The notes under the pieces: generated by a model
Seen by the model: only the letters and a program-made list of their open reading frames with translations
The model's database searches: none
Told to the model about the DNA's origin: nothing
Shown: positions 52,101-60,770 of the stretch, piece after piece
Numbering within the stretch: the first letter of the stretch is position 1
Layout of the letters: every line of letters starts with the position of its first letter
NCBI RefSeq assembly: GCF_016598615.1
Contig: NZ_CP066831.1
Location: 7,192,001-7,256,000, forward strand
Source: Streptomyces liliifuscus
GTDB lineage: Bacteria; Actinomycetota; Actinomycetes; Streptomycetales; Streptomycetaceae
Direction of reading: 5' to 3'
DNA: 64,000 nucleotides
Program-made: the position numbers and the translations under genes

Positions 52101-52305
52101 CTTCCCCAGCCCCACCCCTTCCCGAAACTGGGGGCTCCGCCCCCAGGCCCCCGGCGGGTGCGATTTCGGGTGCGGGTCCGGCTGTGGCTTGTCGCGCAGT
52201 TCCCCGCGCCCCTTTAAGGGGCGCGGGGAACTGCGCAGTCTTTTGGGGGTTCGGGGGCGGAGCCCCTGAGTCAGTGACGGGAATGGGTAGGGGCGGCGGG
52301 GGCGA
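52101..52305. repeat. Mosaic palindromic element (copy F)
   Basis: The left arm is of the 47042 type (TTCCCCAGCCCCACCCCTTC) and the right arm of the 23917 type (GACGGGAATGGGTAGGGGCG), so outer pairing is lost except for the innermost GGGGCTCCGCCCC. The inner 20-bp stem is intact with loop TTAA. Located between convergent era and the beta-glucosidase gene. Confidence 0.88.
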
Positions 52306-52311
52306 GAAAAC

Positions 52312-53637
52312 TCATCGCTGGGATTGGATCGCGGCCCTTAGCCAGGCGTACGACGCCTTCGGCGTGCGGGTCAGGGTTTTGAAGTCCACGTGGACCAGGC
52401 CGAAGCGGCGGGCGTAGCCCTCGGCCCATTCGAAGTTGTCGAGGAGTGACCAGACGAAGTAGCCGCGGACGTCCACACCCTGCTCCAACGCCCGGTGCAG
52501 CGCCCGCAGATGACCGTCCAGGTAGGTGATCCGGTCCTGGTCGTCGAGGCCCTCGTACGAGCAGCCGTTCTCCGTGATGACGATGGGCGGGAGCCGGTCG
52601 CCGTACCGCTTGTGGAAGTCCACCAGCAGTTCCGTGAGCGCATGAGGGACCACCGGCCAGCCGAAGTCCGTGACCGGGTAGCCGTCGATCTCCCTTACGG
52701 AGAAGGGGAGTTCCGCGGGCATCGTCAGTCCGCCGAACTCGATCTCCGAACCCTGGGGCGCGCCCACCCTCGTCGGGGCGTAGTAGTTGATCCCGTACCA
52801 GTCGATCGGCTCCGCGATGACCTTCAGGTCGGCCTCGACGTCCCCGGGCATCAACTCGCCGAGGCCCTCCGGGTATTGGCCCGTCAGCACCGGGTCCGCG
52901 AACAGCCGGTTGAGGAGGAGGTCGTAGAAGGCCGCCGCCTCCAGGTCCTCCGGTTCCTGGGACGCGGGCCAGGTCGGTCCGTGCGAGTTGGCGATGCCGA
53001 TGTCCGTGACTCCGGCCGCGCGCAGGGCCCGTACGGCCAGGCCGTGGCCCAACAGCTGGTGGTGGGCGACCGGCAGTGCGTCGAAGAGGAGCTGCTTGCC
53101 CGGCGCGTGGGCACCCAGGGCATGGCCCAACAGGGTGTGTTCGGCAGGCTCGTTGAGGGTGATCCACTTGCTGATCCGGTCGCCTAGCCGGTCGGCCACC
53201 AGGGCGGCGTACTCGGCGAAGCGCTCGGCCGTGTCCCGGTTCAGCCAGCCGCCCGCCTCCTCGACCGACACCGGCAGATCCCAGTGGAAGAGGGTCGGGA
53301 CGGCGCGTACGCCCGCCGCGGTCAGTTCGTCCACCAGGCGGTCGTAGAAGTCCAGGCCGCCGGGGGAGTTCACCCGCGGCCAGGAGATCGAGAAGCGGTA
53401 CGCGTCCACGCCGAGGTCGCGCAGGAGCGCGACGTCCTCCGGGTAGCGGTGGTAGTGGTCGCAGGCCACCGCCGCGGTGGAGTTGTCCTTGATGTGCCCC
53501 GGTTCGGCCGTGAAGGCGTCCCAGACCGAGGGGGCGCGCTTGTCCGCCGCGCCCTCGATCTGGTGGGCCGAGGTGGACACGCCCCAGAGGAAGCCGGCCG
53601 GGAACTGGGGGATCGGGTTGGTCGCCGTGTTCGCCAT
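52312..53637 (-). CDS. Glycoside hydrolase family 1 beta-glucosidase
   Basis: 441 residues from ATG 53637 (MANTATNPIPQFPAGFLWGV); ATG 53649 would add four. Retaining (beta/alpha)8 hydrolase. The N-terminal FLWGVSTSAHQIEGA is the family's glucone site. Acid/base Glu in WITLNEPAEHTLLGHA and nucleophile Glu in IVITENGCSYEG. No signal peptide, so intracellular, acting on imported disaccharides. No ABC sugar-import genes adjoin it, and I found no CebR-type operator upstream. Confidence 0.95.
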   Translation of the reverse strand: MANTATNPIPQFPAGFLWGVSTSAHQIEGAADKRAPSVWDAFTAEPGHIKDNSTAAVACDHYHRYPEDVALLRDLGVDAYRFSISWPRVNSPGGLDFYDRLVDELTAAGVRAVPTLFHWDLPVSVEEAGGWLNRDTAERFAEYAALVADRLGDRISKWITLNEPAEHTLLGHALGAHAPGKQLLFDALPVAHHQLLGHGLAVRALRAAGVTDIGIANSHGPTWPASQEPEDLEAAAFYDLLLNRLFADPVLTGQYPEGLGELMPGDVEADLKVIAEPIDWYGINYYAPTRVGAPQGSEIEFGGLTMPAELPFSVREIDGYPVTDFGWPVVPHALTELLVDFHKRYGDRLPPIVITENGCSYEGLDDQDRITYLDGHLRALHRALEQGVDVRGYFVWSLLDNFEWAEGYARRFGLVHVDFKTLTRTPKASYAWLRAAIQSQR

Positions 53638-53749
53638 GCGCGCGATCATCTGTAGCGGGCTTGAGCGAAGTCAACGGGGTTGGGTGAAGTGGCCGTTACT
53701 TGTTCCGCCGAGGGCGCCTGGAGGGGAGGGGCTTGCTGTGGTTGGGCGG

Positions 53750-53803
53750 CTGCGGGGCGGATGTGGCTGGTCGCGCAGTTCCCCGCGCCCCTGGAGGGCG
53801 CCC
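53750..53803. repeat. Partial palindromic element core (copy H)
   Basis: Contains GGTCGCGCAGTTCCCCGCGC and the start of the return arm. The outer arms and right half of the stem are lost. Located upstream of the beta-glucosidase and just after the inhibitor gene. Confidence 0.7.
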
Positions 53804-53832
53804 CCCCCACGGCCTTCCCTGTCCGGCGCCCT
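53795..53832 (-). terminator. Hairpin after the emfourin-type gene
   Basis: AGGGCGCC / GGCGCCCT dyad with a 22-nt loop, just beyond the minus-strand stop at 53835. Weak because of the large loop. Confidence 0.35.
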
Positions 53833-53834
53833 TG

Positions 53835-54101
53835 TTACGCGCCCTCCTTGAGGACTCTTGAGATCAGTTTTCGTTGTTCCTCTGTCAGGCGGGGGTCCGC
53901 GCAGTACACCGTCCTGCCGTTGACGGTGATCTGGTAGCTGAAGCCGTCCGGAACGCCTATGGGAGGCGTGCCCCGGCCGGATGTGATCGCCTGTTCGGCC
54001 AGGGCGTGCCACTCCTGGGCGTCGACGCGGCCCGAGGTCTCCACCTCGGCGTACCGCTCGATACCCGCGAATCCGCCCGTGCGCCTCACCTGAATACGCA
54101 T
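53835..54101 (-). CDS. Emfourin-like protealysin inhibitor
   Basis: 88 residues. Resembles emfourin, the proteinaceous inhibitor coded next to protealysin-like M4 proteases: RIQVRRTGGFAGIERYAEVETS at the N-terminus, then PDGFSYQITVNGRTVYCADPRLTEEQRKLISRVL. Cytosolic, single domain. The gene lies 54 nt downstream of the M4 protease gene on the same strand, so protease and inhibitor are probably co-transcribed with the protease first. The presence of both explains how the cell could tolerate an intracellular metalloprotease. Confidence 0.85.
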   Translation of the reverse strand: MRIQVRRTGGFAGIERYAEVETSGRVDAQEWHALAEQAITSGRGTPPIGVPDGFSYQITVNGRTVYCADPRLTEEQRKLISRVLKEGA

Positions 54102-54155
54102 GGGTCCTGTCTAGTACGAAACGGCTCCCCTACGGAACGGCGGCGCGAGTCACGG

Positions 54156-55226
54156 TCACAGGGTTCGTACCCCGACCTGCTCCCACGCCTTCGTCACCGC
54201 CTGCAGTTCGTCGCCCTCGCCGAACGAAGCGCGGGCCTTGGCCACGGTCAGCGTCGCGAAGTCCGTGAAGTTGGCCTTCGAGCCCAGTTCGCCGCCGGTC
54301 AGCACGTCGTACCAGATCCGTCCCGCGCGCTCCCACGCGTGCCCGCCGAGCGCGGTCGCCGCGAGGTAGAAGGCGTGGTTGGGGATGCCCGAGTTGATGT
54401 GGACACCGCCGTTGTCACGGCCCGTCTGCACGTAGTCGTCCATCGTGGCGGGCTGCGGGTCCTTGCCGAGCACGTCGTCGTCGTACGCCGTGCCCGGGGC
54501 CTTCATCGAGCGCAGGGCCGTGCCCGTGACGCGCGGGGCCAGCAGGCCCGCGCCGATCAGCCAGTCGGCCTCGGCGGCGGTCTGGCCGAGCGTGTACTGC
54601 TTGATGAGCGCGCCGAAGACGTCCGAGAAGTGCTCGTTCAGGGCACCCGGCTGGCCGAAGTACGTGAGGTTCGCCGTGTACTGCGTGACGCCGTGGGCCA
54701 GCTCGTGGCCGATGACGTCGACCGGGATGGTGAAGTCGAGGAAGATCTCGCCGTCACCGTCGCCGAAGACCATCTGCTCGCCGTTCCAGAAGGCGTTGTT
54801 GTAGTCCTCGCCGAAGTGCACGGTCGCGTTGAGCGGCAGCCCCTCGGCGTTGATCGAGTTCCGTTCGTACGCCTTCTGGAACAGCTCGAAGGTCGCGCCC
54901 AGGCCGGCGTACGCACGGTTGACCGTGGCGTCCTTGCCCGGCTTGTCGCCCTCGCCGCGGACCTTCTTTCCGGGCAGGTCCTGCTTGTGCTTCGCGTCGT
55001 GGATCGTGCGGTTCGGCCTGTCCTCGGCGGCGCCCTTCGGCGGGGCCAGGGTGGGCGCGCCGATGACCGTGGTCAGGCGGCGGTGGGTGCGCTCGAAGGC
55101 GTCGCGCTCCAGGGTGCGGCGTGCCTTGCCGGCGAGGGCGGGGTCCTCGGCCTGGGCCAGGGTGTCGAGGACGTGCGGTGGGACGATCGTGCAGAAGACG
55201 GGCTCAAAGCCCCCGTTTGTCGTCAT
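54156..55226 (-). CDS. Protealysin-like M4 metalloprotease
   Basis: 356 residues from ATG 55226 (MTTNGGFEPVFCTIVPPHVL). Thermolysin-family zinc protease: HELAH at 174-178 in VIGHELAHGVTQYTANL, third ligand Glu198 in LNEHFSDVFG, active-site VHINSGIPNHAFYLAA. The propeptide is short (about 50 residues), has the PPHVL motif of protealysin-like precursors and lacks a signal peptide, so an intracellular or leaderless enzyme is predicted. Linked to the emfourin-like gene. Divergent from leuA. Confidence 0.92.
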   Translation of the reverse strand: MTTNGGFEPVFCTIVPPHVLDTLAQAEDPALAGKARRTLERDAFERTHRRLTTVIGAPTLAPPKGAAEDRPNRTIHDAKHKQDLPGKKVRGEGDKPGKDATVNRAYAGLGATFELFQKAYERNSINAEGLPLNATVHFGEDYNNAFWNGEQMVFGDGDGEIFLDFTIPVDVIGHELAHGVTQYTANLTYFGQPGALNEHFSDVFGALIKQYTLGQTAAEADWLIGAGLLAPRVTGTALRSMKAPGTAYDDDVLGKDPQPATMDDYVQTGRDNGGVHINSGIPNHAFYLAATALGGHAWERAGRIWYDVLTGGELGSKANFTDFATLTVAKARASFGEGDELQAVTKAWEQVGVRTL

Positions 55227-55323
55227 GGTCGGCACCATTGCACTGTGTGACTTGGCTGTCACTAGAGGCAACCATGATTGGTGAAATGCGGGGATAAGAG
55301 GGGCTGTGGGGTGAGCGTTGTGT

Positions 55324-55379
55324 TACGGGTGCGGGCCCGGTGGGGGCTTGTCGCGCAGTTCCCCGCGCCCCTGAAAGAA
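55324..55379. repeat. Partial palindromic element core (copy I)
   Basis: ACGGGTGCGGGCCCGGTGGG, then GGCTTGTCGCGCAGTTCCCC and GCGCCCCTGAAAG, ending before the return arm. Located in the divergent protease-leuA gap, upstream of the leuA leader. Confidence 0.7.
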
Positions 55380-55522
55380 CACGGACCCCGAGCCCCGAAG
55401 GGGAAGTGTGCCGATGTGCGGTGATGTGACCTTGTGCACCTTTTGTGACGCGATTCCCTGGCGTCCCGCATACTGATACGGACCCTCGCGTGGGGCTTGG
55501 CTCGGCTAGCATGCGGAGCATC

Positions 55523-55570
55523 ATGCGTTTCGGGCTGCTTCTCCTTAGCTGCCGCGGCGAGGGCCTGTAG
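55523..55570 (+). CDS. leuA leader peptide
   Basis: 15 residues, MRFGLLLLSCRGEGL, with four consecutive Leu codons (CTG CTT CTC CTT) and a Cys/Arg run, 100 nt before leuA. This is the arrangement expected for ribosome-mediated attenuation: scarce charged tRNA-Leu stalls the ribosome on the Leu run. Leader peptides of this form are known before leuA in actinobacteria. Confidence 0.85.
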   Translation: MRFGLLLLSCRGEGL

Positions 55571-55620
55571 TCGAGGCCGACCCCCTCCCCGCGGAGTTCG
55601 GCGTTGCGCCGTCGGCCGTC

Positions 55621-55639
55621 CCTCGGATTCTCTCCGAGG
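55621..55639 (+). promoter_or_regulatory. leuA attenuator hairpin
   Basis: CCTCGG-ATTCTCT-CCGAGG stem-loop 50 nt after the leader stop and 31 nt before the leuA ATG. Upstream CCGCGG segments (55551 and 55596 region) could form a competing structure. No T tract, so it could act on transcription or on the leuA ribosome site. Confidence 0.55.
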
Positions 55640-55670
55640 ATCAAGCGGACCAAGAGGAGCCCCTCGCATC

Positions 55671-57392
55671 ATGGCGAACCGCCAGCAGCCCACCTCCATG
55701 CCGATCCACAAGTACCGCCCGTACGACCAGGTCGACATCGCCGACCGTACGTGGCCGGGCAACCGGATCACCGTCGCCCCCCGCTGGCTCTCCACCGACC
55801 TGCGTGACGGCAATCAAGCCCTGATCGACCCCATGTCGCCCGCGCGAAAGCGCGAGATGTTCGACCTGCTGGTGAAGATGGGCTACAAGGAGATCGAGGT
55901 CGGTTTCCCCGCCTCCGGCGAGACCGATTTCGCGTTCGTGCGCTCGATCGTCGAGGAGCCGGGCGCGATTCCGGACGACGTCACGATCTCCGTACTGACC
56001 CAGGCCCGCGAGGACCTCATCGAGCGGACCGTCGAGTCGCTGAAGGGCGCCAAGCGCGCCACCGTCCACCTCTACAACGCCACCGCCCCGGTCTTCCGCC
56101 GGGTCGTCTTCCGCGGTTCCAAGGACGACATCAAGCAGATCGCCGTCGACGGCACCCGGCTGGTCGTGGAGTACGCGGAGAAGCTGCTGGGCCCCGAGAC
56201 GACCTTCGGCTACCAGTACTCGCCGGAGATCTTCACGGACACCGAGCTGGACTTCGCGCTGGAGGTCTGTGAGGCGGTCATGGACGTCTGGCAGCCGGGT
56301 CCGGGCCGCGAGATCATCCTCAACCTGCCTGCCACGGTGGAGCGTTCGACGCCGTCGACACACGCGGACCGCTTCGAGTGGATGTCGCGGAACCTGTCCC
56401 GTCGTGAGTACGTCTGTCTGTCCGTTCACCCGCACAACGACCGGGGTACGGCTGTCGCGGCGGCCGAGCTGGCGCTGATGGCCGGGGCGGACCGTATCGA
56501 GGGCTGTCTGTTCGGGCAGGGCGAGCGGACGGGCAATGTCGATCTGGTGACGCTGGGGATGAACCTGTTCTCGCAGGGTGTGGATCCGCAGATCGACTTC
56601 TCGGACATCGACGAGGTGCGGCGGACGGCGGAGTACTGCAACCAGATGGAGGTCCACCCGCGCCACCCGTACGTGGGGGATCTGGTCTACACGTCCTTCT
56701 CGGGCTCCCATCAGGACGCCATCAAGAAGGGGTTCGACGCCATGGAGGCCGACGCGGCCGCGAAGGGCGTCACCGTGGACGACATCGAGTGGGCGGTTCC
56801 GTATCTGCCGATCGACCCGAAGGACGTCGGGCGGTCGTACGAGGCGGTCATCCGGGTCAACTCGCAGTCCGGCAAGGGCGGTATCGCGTACGTCCTGAAG
56901 AACGACCACAAGCTGGACCTGCCGCGGCGGATGCAGATCGAGTTCTCGAAGATCATTCAGGCGAAGACCGACGCCGAGGGCGGCGAGGTCACCGGCAAGG
57001 ACATCTGGGCGGTCTTCCAGGACGAGTACCTGCCGAACGCCCAGAACCCCTGGGGCCGTATCCAGGTCAGCAACGGCCAGTCCACGACCGACCGTGACGG
57101 TGTCGACACGCTCACCGTCGAGGCCGAGGTGGACGGCACCGAGACCGTTCTGGTCGGTACCGGAAACGGCCCGATCTCGGCGTTCTTCCACGCCCTGCAG
57201 GGCATTGGGATCGACGCCCGGCTGCTCGACTACCAGGAGCACACGATGAGCGAGGGCGCGTCCGCGCAGGCCGCCTCGTACATCGAGGTCGCGATCGGCG
57301 ACAAGGTGCTGTGGGGAATCGGCATCGACGCGAATACGACACGCGCCTCGCTGAAGGCCGTGGTCTCCGCGGTCAACCGCGCGACCCGATAA
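55671..57392 (+). CDS. leuA: 2-isopropylmalate synthase
   Basis: 573 residues. First step of leucine synthesis: acetyl-CoA plus 2-oxoisovalerate to 2-isopropylmalate. N-terminal catalytic TIM barrel with LSTDLRDGNQALIDPM (substrate site), SVHPHNDRGTAVAAAEL (metal His pair) and GADRIEGCLFGQGERTGNVDL. The C-terminal LeuA regulatory domain at about 440-570 (VLVGTGNGPISAFFHALQGIGI) gives leucine feedback. ATG 55671 with GAGGAG upstream. It stands alone, preceded by a leader peptide and followed by a strong hairpin. Confidence 0.97.
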   Translation: MANRQQPTSMPIHKYRPYDQVDIADRTWPGNRITVAPRWLSTDLRDGNQALIDPMSPARKREMFDLLVKMGYKEIEVGFPASGETDFAFVRSIVEEPGAIPDDVTISVLTQAREDLIERTVESLKGAKRATVHLYNATAPVFRRVVFRGSKDDIKQIAVDGTRLVVEYAEKLLGPETTFGYQYSPEIFTDTELDFALEVCEAVMDVWQPGPGREIILNLPATVERSTPSTHADRFEWMSRNLSRREYVCLSVHPHNDRGTAVAAAELALMAGADRIEGCLFGQGERTGNVDLVTLGMNLFSQGVDPQIDFSDIDEVRRTAEYCNQMEVHPRHPYVGDLVYTSFSGSHQDAIKKGFDAMEADAAAKGVTVDDIEWAVPYLPIDPKDVGRSYEAVIRVNSQSGKGGIAYVLKNDHKLDLPRRMQIEFSKIIQAKTDAEGGEVTGKDIWAVFQDEYLPNAQNPWGRIQVSNGQSTTDRDGVDTLTVEAEVDGTETVLVGTGNGPISAFFHALQGIGIDARLLDYQEHTMSEGASAQAASYIEVAIGDKVLWGIGIDANTTRASLKAVVSAVNRATR

Positions 57393-57413
57393 GGCCGTTC
57401 ACCTGCGTTTCTC

Positions 57414-57446
57414 CGGTCCCGTCCGCCTCACAGGCGGGCGGGACCG
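57414..57446 (+). terminator. Terminator after leuA
   Basis: 15-bp stem CGGTCCCGTCCGCCT / AGGCGGGCGGGACCG (one G-T pair) with a 3-nt loop CAC, 22 nt after the leuA stop. Confidence 0.8.
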
Positions 57447-57564
57447 CGGCGTGTATCAAGCCATGTCACAGAGTGGTCTCGCCCTGGGTACTGACTCTTC
57501 CTCAACAATGTGGCTAACATCACGCCAACGCGGCGATGTTGCCGCGGGGTTACGGAGGTGCGAC

Positions 57565-58275
57565 GTGCTGCCAGGACGGGGACGAAACGGCCGGTTTGTC
57601 CGCGCCGGCTCCATGGGCGTTTCGCGCATCCTCGGAACCCGTACGGCGTGGACCACCGTCGGCGACGGCGAGTTCTTCTGCCCCGGCTGCGGAGGCGACC
57701 GCAACTACCAGCGCCTCACCGGCCGCCGCCGCTTCACCTGCCTCGGCGTCCCGGTCCTCCCGCGCGGTGAGACGGGTCCCGTCGTCGAGTGCGCGGCCTG
57801 CGGCCAGCACTACAGCGCGGACGTCCTCGACCACCCCACCACGACCCGCTTCTCGGCGATGCTCCGCGACGCCGTCCACACCGTCGCCCTCGCCGTCCTG
57901 GCCGCCGGCGGCACCTGCTCCCGTACGTCCCTGGAGACCGCCGCGAGCGCCGTCCGCTCGGCCGGTTTCGACGACTGCACCGAGGAGCAGCTCGCGGCCC
58001 TCGTCGAGGCGCTCGCGGCCGACACCGGCCGGATCTTCGGGGAGCCCTGTGGGCCCGGTCTGGCCATAGAGCTCCATGAGGCGCTGGATCCGCTGGCTCC
58101 CCACCTGGCTCCCGGTGGGCGCGAGGCCATCCTTCTCCAGGGTGCTCGTATCGCTCTTGCGGACGGGCCTTACACGCCTGCCGAGCGCGAGACTCTCGCG
58201 ACGGTGGGCGCTGCGCTGACGATCTGTGCGGATGATGTGACTCGGTTGCTCACGGCGGCGCGGACGCCGTCGTGA
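57565..58275 (+). CDS. Zinc-ribbon TerB-like protein
   Basis: 236 residues from GTG 57565, chosen because GGAGG lies 6-7 nt upstream and the earlier frame to 57451 has atypical residues. Residues 30-90 hold two Cys pairs, FFCPGCGGDRNYQ and VECAACGQHYS, a zinc ribbon. Residues about 95-236 resemble a TerB/DjlA helical domain with acidic DGPYTPAERETL near the end. TerB folds bind metal ions at the membrane or in stress complexes. The role in Streptomyces is unknown; it is a conserved neighbour of leuA there. Confidence 0.8.
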   Translation: MLPGRGRNGRFVRAGSMGVSRILGTRTAWTTVGDGEFFCPGCGGDRNYQRLTGRRRFTCLGVPVLPRGETGPVVECAACGQHYSADVLDHPTTTRFSAMLRDAVHTVALAVLAAGGTCSRTSLETAASAVRSAGFDDCTEEQLAALVEALAADTGRIFGEPCGPGLAIELHEALDPLAPHLAPGGREAILLQGARIALADGPYTPAERETLATVGAALTICADDVTRLLTAARTPS

Positions 58276-58300
58276 CCCCTGGGTGATCCCGGGCCCCTTG

Positions 58301-58345
58301 CGCCCTCCCGGCCGGCGCCCTCCCGGCCGGCGCCCTCCCGGCGGG
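58301..58345. repeat. Three 15-bp tandem repeats
   Basis: CGCCCTCCCGGCCGG at 58301 and 58316, then CGCCCTCCCGGCGGG at 58331. Non-coding, between the TerB-like and MMPL genes. Confidence 0.85.
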
Positions 58346-58351
58346 GAGTGA

Positions 58352-58413
58352 TTTCTGCTGCGGGCCCGGTGGGGGCTGGTCGCGCAGTTCCACGCGCCCC
58401 TTGCGGGGCGCGG
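58352..58413. repeat. Partial palindromic element core (copy J)
   Basis: CTGCGGGCCCGGTGGGGGCT, then GGTCGCGCAGTTCCACGCGC and a short return arm GCGGGGCGCGG. The stem carries a C-to-A change that is not compensated. Confidence 0.7.
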
Positions 58414-58464
58414 ATTGTTGCTCCCCCGGAACCCGTGCCCCCAACGGGGCGGGGCGCCGTCGAC

Positions 58465-58480
58465 TACTCCCCGGGGAGTA
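58465..58480. promoter_or_regulatory. Perfect 16-bp palindrome upstream of the MMPL gene
   Basis: TACTCCCCGGGGAGTA, 122 nt before the MMPL ATG. Good candidate operator, perhaps for the NarL-type regulator coded downstream or for an unlinked repressor. Confidence 0.45.
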
Positions 58481-58601
58481 ATCCGTACCCGCCGTCGCCC
58501 CCGGCAGTACGCGGTACCTCGCCCTCCCGCCCGACGAAAGCCGTGGTCTTCACCGGAAGTCTGGGGACCTAAGCAGACGTCACCCGGAGGGAGATCGGTC
58601 A

Positions 58602-60722
58602 ATGGGGGCCGGACAGACAACCACGACGAGGACGGGACGCAGGCGAGCCGTTCCATGGGCGGTGCTCGGGCTGTGGATTGCCGTGATCGCGCTCGTCGGA
58701 CCGTTCGCGGCGAAGCTCGCCGACGTGCAGCACGACCGGGTCACCGACTACCTGCCGGCGAGCGCCGACTCGACGCAAGTGGCGAAGATCCAGGAGGAGT
58801 TGCCCGGGGGCGAGACCACCGAGATGGTGCTCGTCTACCACCGGGACGGCGGGCTCAGCGCCGCCGACCGTGAGACCGCCGCCGGGCAGGTCGCGGAGAT
58901 CAGCAGGCAGCACGAGCTGATCGGCGGTGCTCCGAAGGGGATTCCGTCCAAGGACGGCACGACCCTGATGTACCCGGTCGCCAGCAACGAGCCCGGGACC
59001 AACGAGGAGCTGCGGGACGAACTCGTCAACGACGTCCGCGAAGTCGCCCAGGGCGAAGGCGGGTTGAGCGTCGAGGTGGGCGGCACCGGCGCGCTGGCCA
59101 CCGACGCCGCCGAGGTCTACAACTCGCTCGGCGGACCGCTGCTCTACACCACCGTCGCCGTCGTCGCGATCCTGCTGATCCTGATCTACCGCAGCCCCGT
59201 GCTGTGGCTCGTGCCCCTCGTCGTCGCCGGGATCGCCGACTTCATGTCGATGGGTGTCGCCTACGGCCTCAACCAGGCCTTCGGCACGACCGTCTCGGGC
59301 CAGAGCTCGGGCGTGATGACGATCCTTGTGTTCGGGGCGGGCACGGACTACGCGCTGCTGCTCGTCTCGCGCTACCGGGAGGAACTGCGGCGCATCGAGC
59401 GCCCGTACGAGGCCATGGTCGCCGCCCTGCGCGGCTGCGGGCCCGCCGTGCTCGCCTCCTCCGGCACCGTCGCCGCCGGACTGCTGTGCCTGCTCGCCGC
59501 CGACCTCAACAGCAGCCGCGGCATGGGCCCGCTCGGCACCGTCGGAGTGCTGTGCGCGCTGATCGCGATGCTGACCCTGCTCCCCGCCATCCTCGTACTG
59601 GTCGGACGGCGCGTTTTCTGGCCGCTCGTGCCGGCCTTCGGGAGCACGCCCAAGCAGCGGCGGAGCCTGTTCTCGGCGATGGGCAGCTCGGCCGGACGCA
59701 GGCCGCTGACCGTGCTCGCCAGCGGTGCCGTACTGCTCGGCGCCCTCGCTCTGGGCTCGCTCAACCTGCCGGGACCGGTCAAGCAGGAGGACTCCTTCGT
59801 CGACAAGCCCGAGGCCGTCGTCGCGATGGAGACCCTCGCCAAGTCCTATCCCGAGAGCGGCAGCCAGCCCATCGACGTGGTCACCCCGCAGGGCCGCGCC
59901 GACGAGACCCTCGCGGCCGTCCGCGGCACGCCCGGAGTCGACAGCGCGGAGAAGGGGCGTACGGGAGACGGCTGGACCGAGATCTCCGTCTTCGCCAAGA
60001 GCGCGCCCCAGTCGGCGGGGGAGACCGCCACCATCAAGTCCCTGCGGGACGAACTGAAGGGCTCCTATGTCGGCGGGGCCAGCGCCCAGCAGATCGACCT
60101 GGAGGACACCAACGCCCGGGACACGAAGATCGTCGTACCACTCGTCCTCGTCTCCGTGATGCTCATACTGATCGGGCTGCTGCGGAGTCTGGTCGCACCG
60201 CTGCTCCTGGTGGTCGCGGTCGTCGCGGTGTGGGGTGCCTCCCTCGGGATCGGCGGACTGGTCTTCGGACCGCTGCTCGGCTTCGAGGGCACCGATCCGG
60301 GGCTCGGCCTGCTGTCCTTCGTGTTCCTGGTCGCCCTGGGCGTCGACTACGGCATCTTCCTCATGCACCGGATGAGGGAGGAGTCCCTGGCGGGAGCGGA
60401 ACCGGCCACCGCCGCGCTCACCGCGCTGCGCACCACCGGCGGCGTCATCGCCTCCGCCGGACTCGTCCTCGCCGCGACCTTCGCCGTGCTGACGAACATG
60501 GGCCTGGTGCAGCTGGTCCAGCTCGGCTTCGTGATCGCCGTCGGCGTCCTGCTCGACACCTTCCTCGTACGGACGTACCTGGTGACCAGCGCCAGCGTCG
60601 CCCTGGGCCGGAAGGTGTGGTGGCCGGGCGTGCTCTCACGGGAGCCCGAGCAGGCCGAACGGACCGGACCGGCCGGACCGACCGAGCCGCCACGGCAGCC
60701 GGAAACGGTCGGTGCGCCCTGA
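58602..60722 (+). CDS. MMPL-family RND transporter
   Basis: 706 residues. About 12 membrane helices in two halves, each with a large extracellular loop after the first helix. First-half features are VFGAGTDYALLLVSRYREELRR (proton-relay Asp) and the N-terminal PSADSTQVAKIQEELPGGETTEMV loop. The second half has VFLVALGVDYGIFLMHRMREES. The C-terminus is a short Pro-rich tail. MMPL transporters export lipids or drugs. ATG 58602 has GGAGGGAG 7-8 nt upstream. Followed by a hairpin and then a two-component system, which may control it. Confidence 0.93.
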   Translation: MGAGQTTTTRTGRRRAVPWAVLGLWIAVIALVGPFAAKLADVQHDRVTDYLPASADSTQVAKIQEELPGGETTEMVLVYHRDGGLSAADRETAAGQVAEISRQHELIGGAPKGIPSKDGTTLMYPVASNEPGTNEELRDELVNDVREVAQGEGGLSVEVGGTGALATDAAEVYNSLGGPLLYTTVAVVAILLILIYRSPVLWLVPLVVAGIADFMSMGVAYGLNQAFGTTVSGQSSGVMTILVFGAGTDYALLLVSRYREELRRIERPYEAMVAALRGCGPAVLASSGTVAAGLLCLLAADLNSSRGMGPLGTVGVLCALIAMLTLLPAILVLVGRRVFWPLVPAFGSTPKQRRSLFSAMGSSAGRRPLTVLASGAVLLGALALGSLNLPGPVKQEDSFVDKPEAVVAMETLAKSYPESGSQPIDVVTPQGRADETLAAVRGTPGVDSAEKGRTGDGWTEISVFAKSAPQSAGETATIKSLRDELKGSYVGGASAQQIDLEDTNARDTKIVVPLVLVSVMLILIGLLRSLVAPLLLVVAVVAVWGASLGIGGLVFGPLLGFEGTDPGLGLLSFVFLVALGVDYGIFLMHRMREESLAGAEPATAALTALRTTGGVIASAGLVLAATFAVLTNMGLVQLVQLGFVIAVGVLLDTFLVRTYLVTSASVALGRKVWWPGVLSREPEQAERTGPAGPTEPPRQPETVGAP

Positions 60723-60770
60723 GCACGCTGATCGAACACGCTGATCGAGCACCTTGATCCGGCGGGCTCG

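Noticed and set aside
53637..53670. CebR-type operator before the beta-glucosidase
   Set aside because: The expected TGGGAGCGCTCCCA-like palindrome is not found in the upstream region.
57451..57564. N-terminal extension of the TerB-like protein
   Set aside because: A strong GGAGG site stands before GTG 57565, and the extension has atypical composition.
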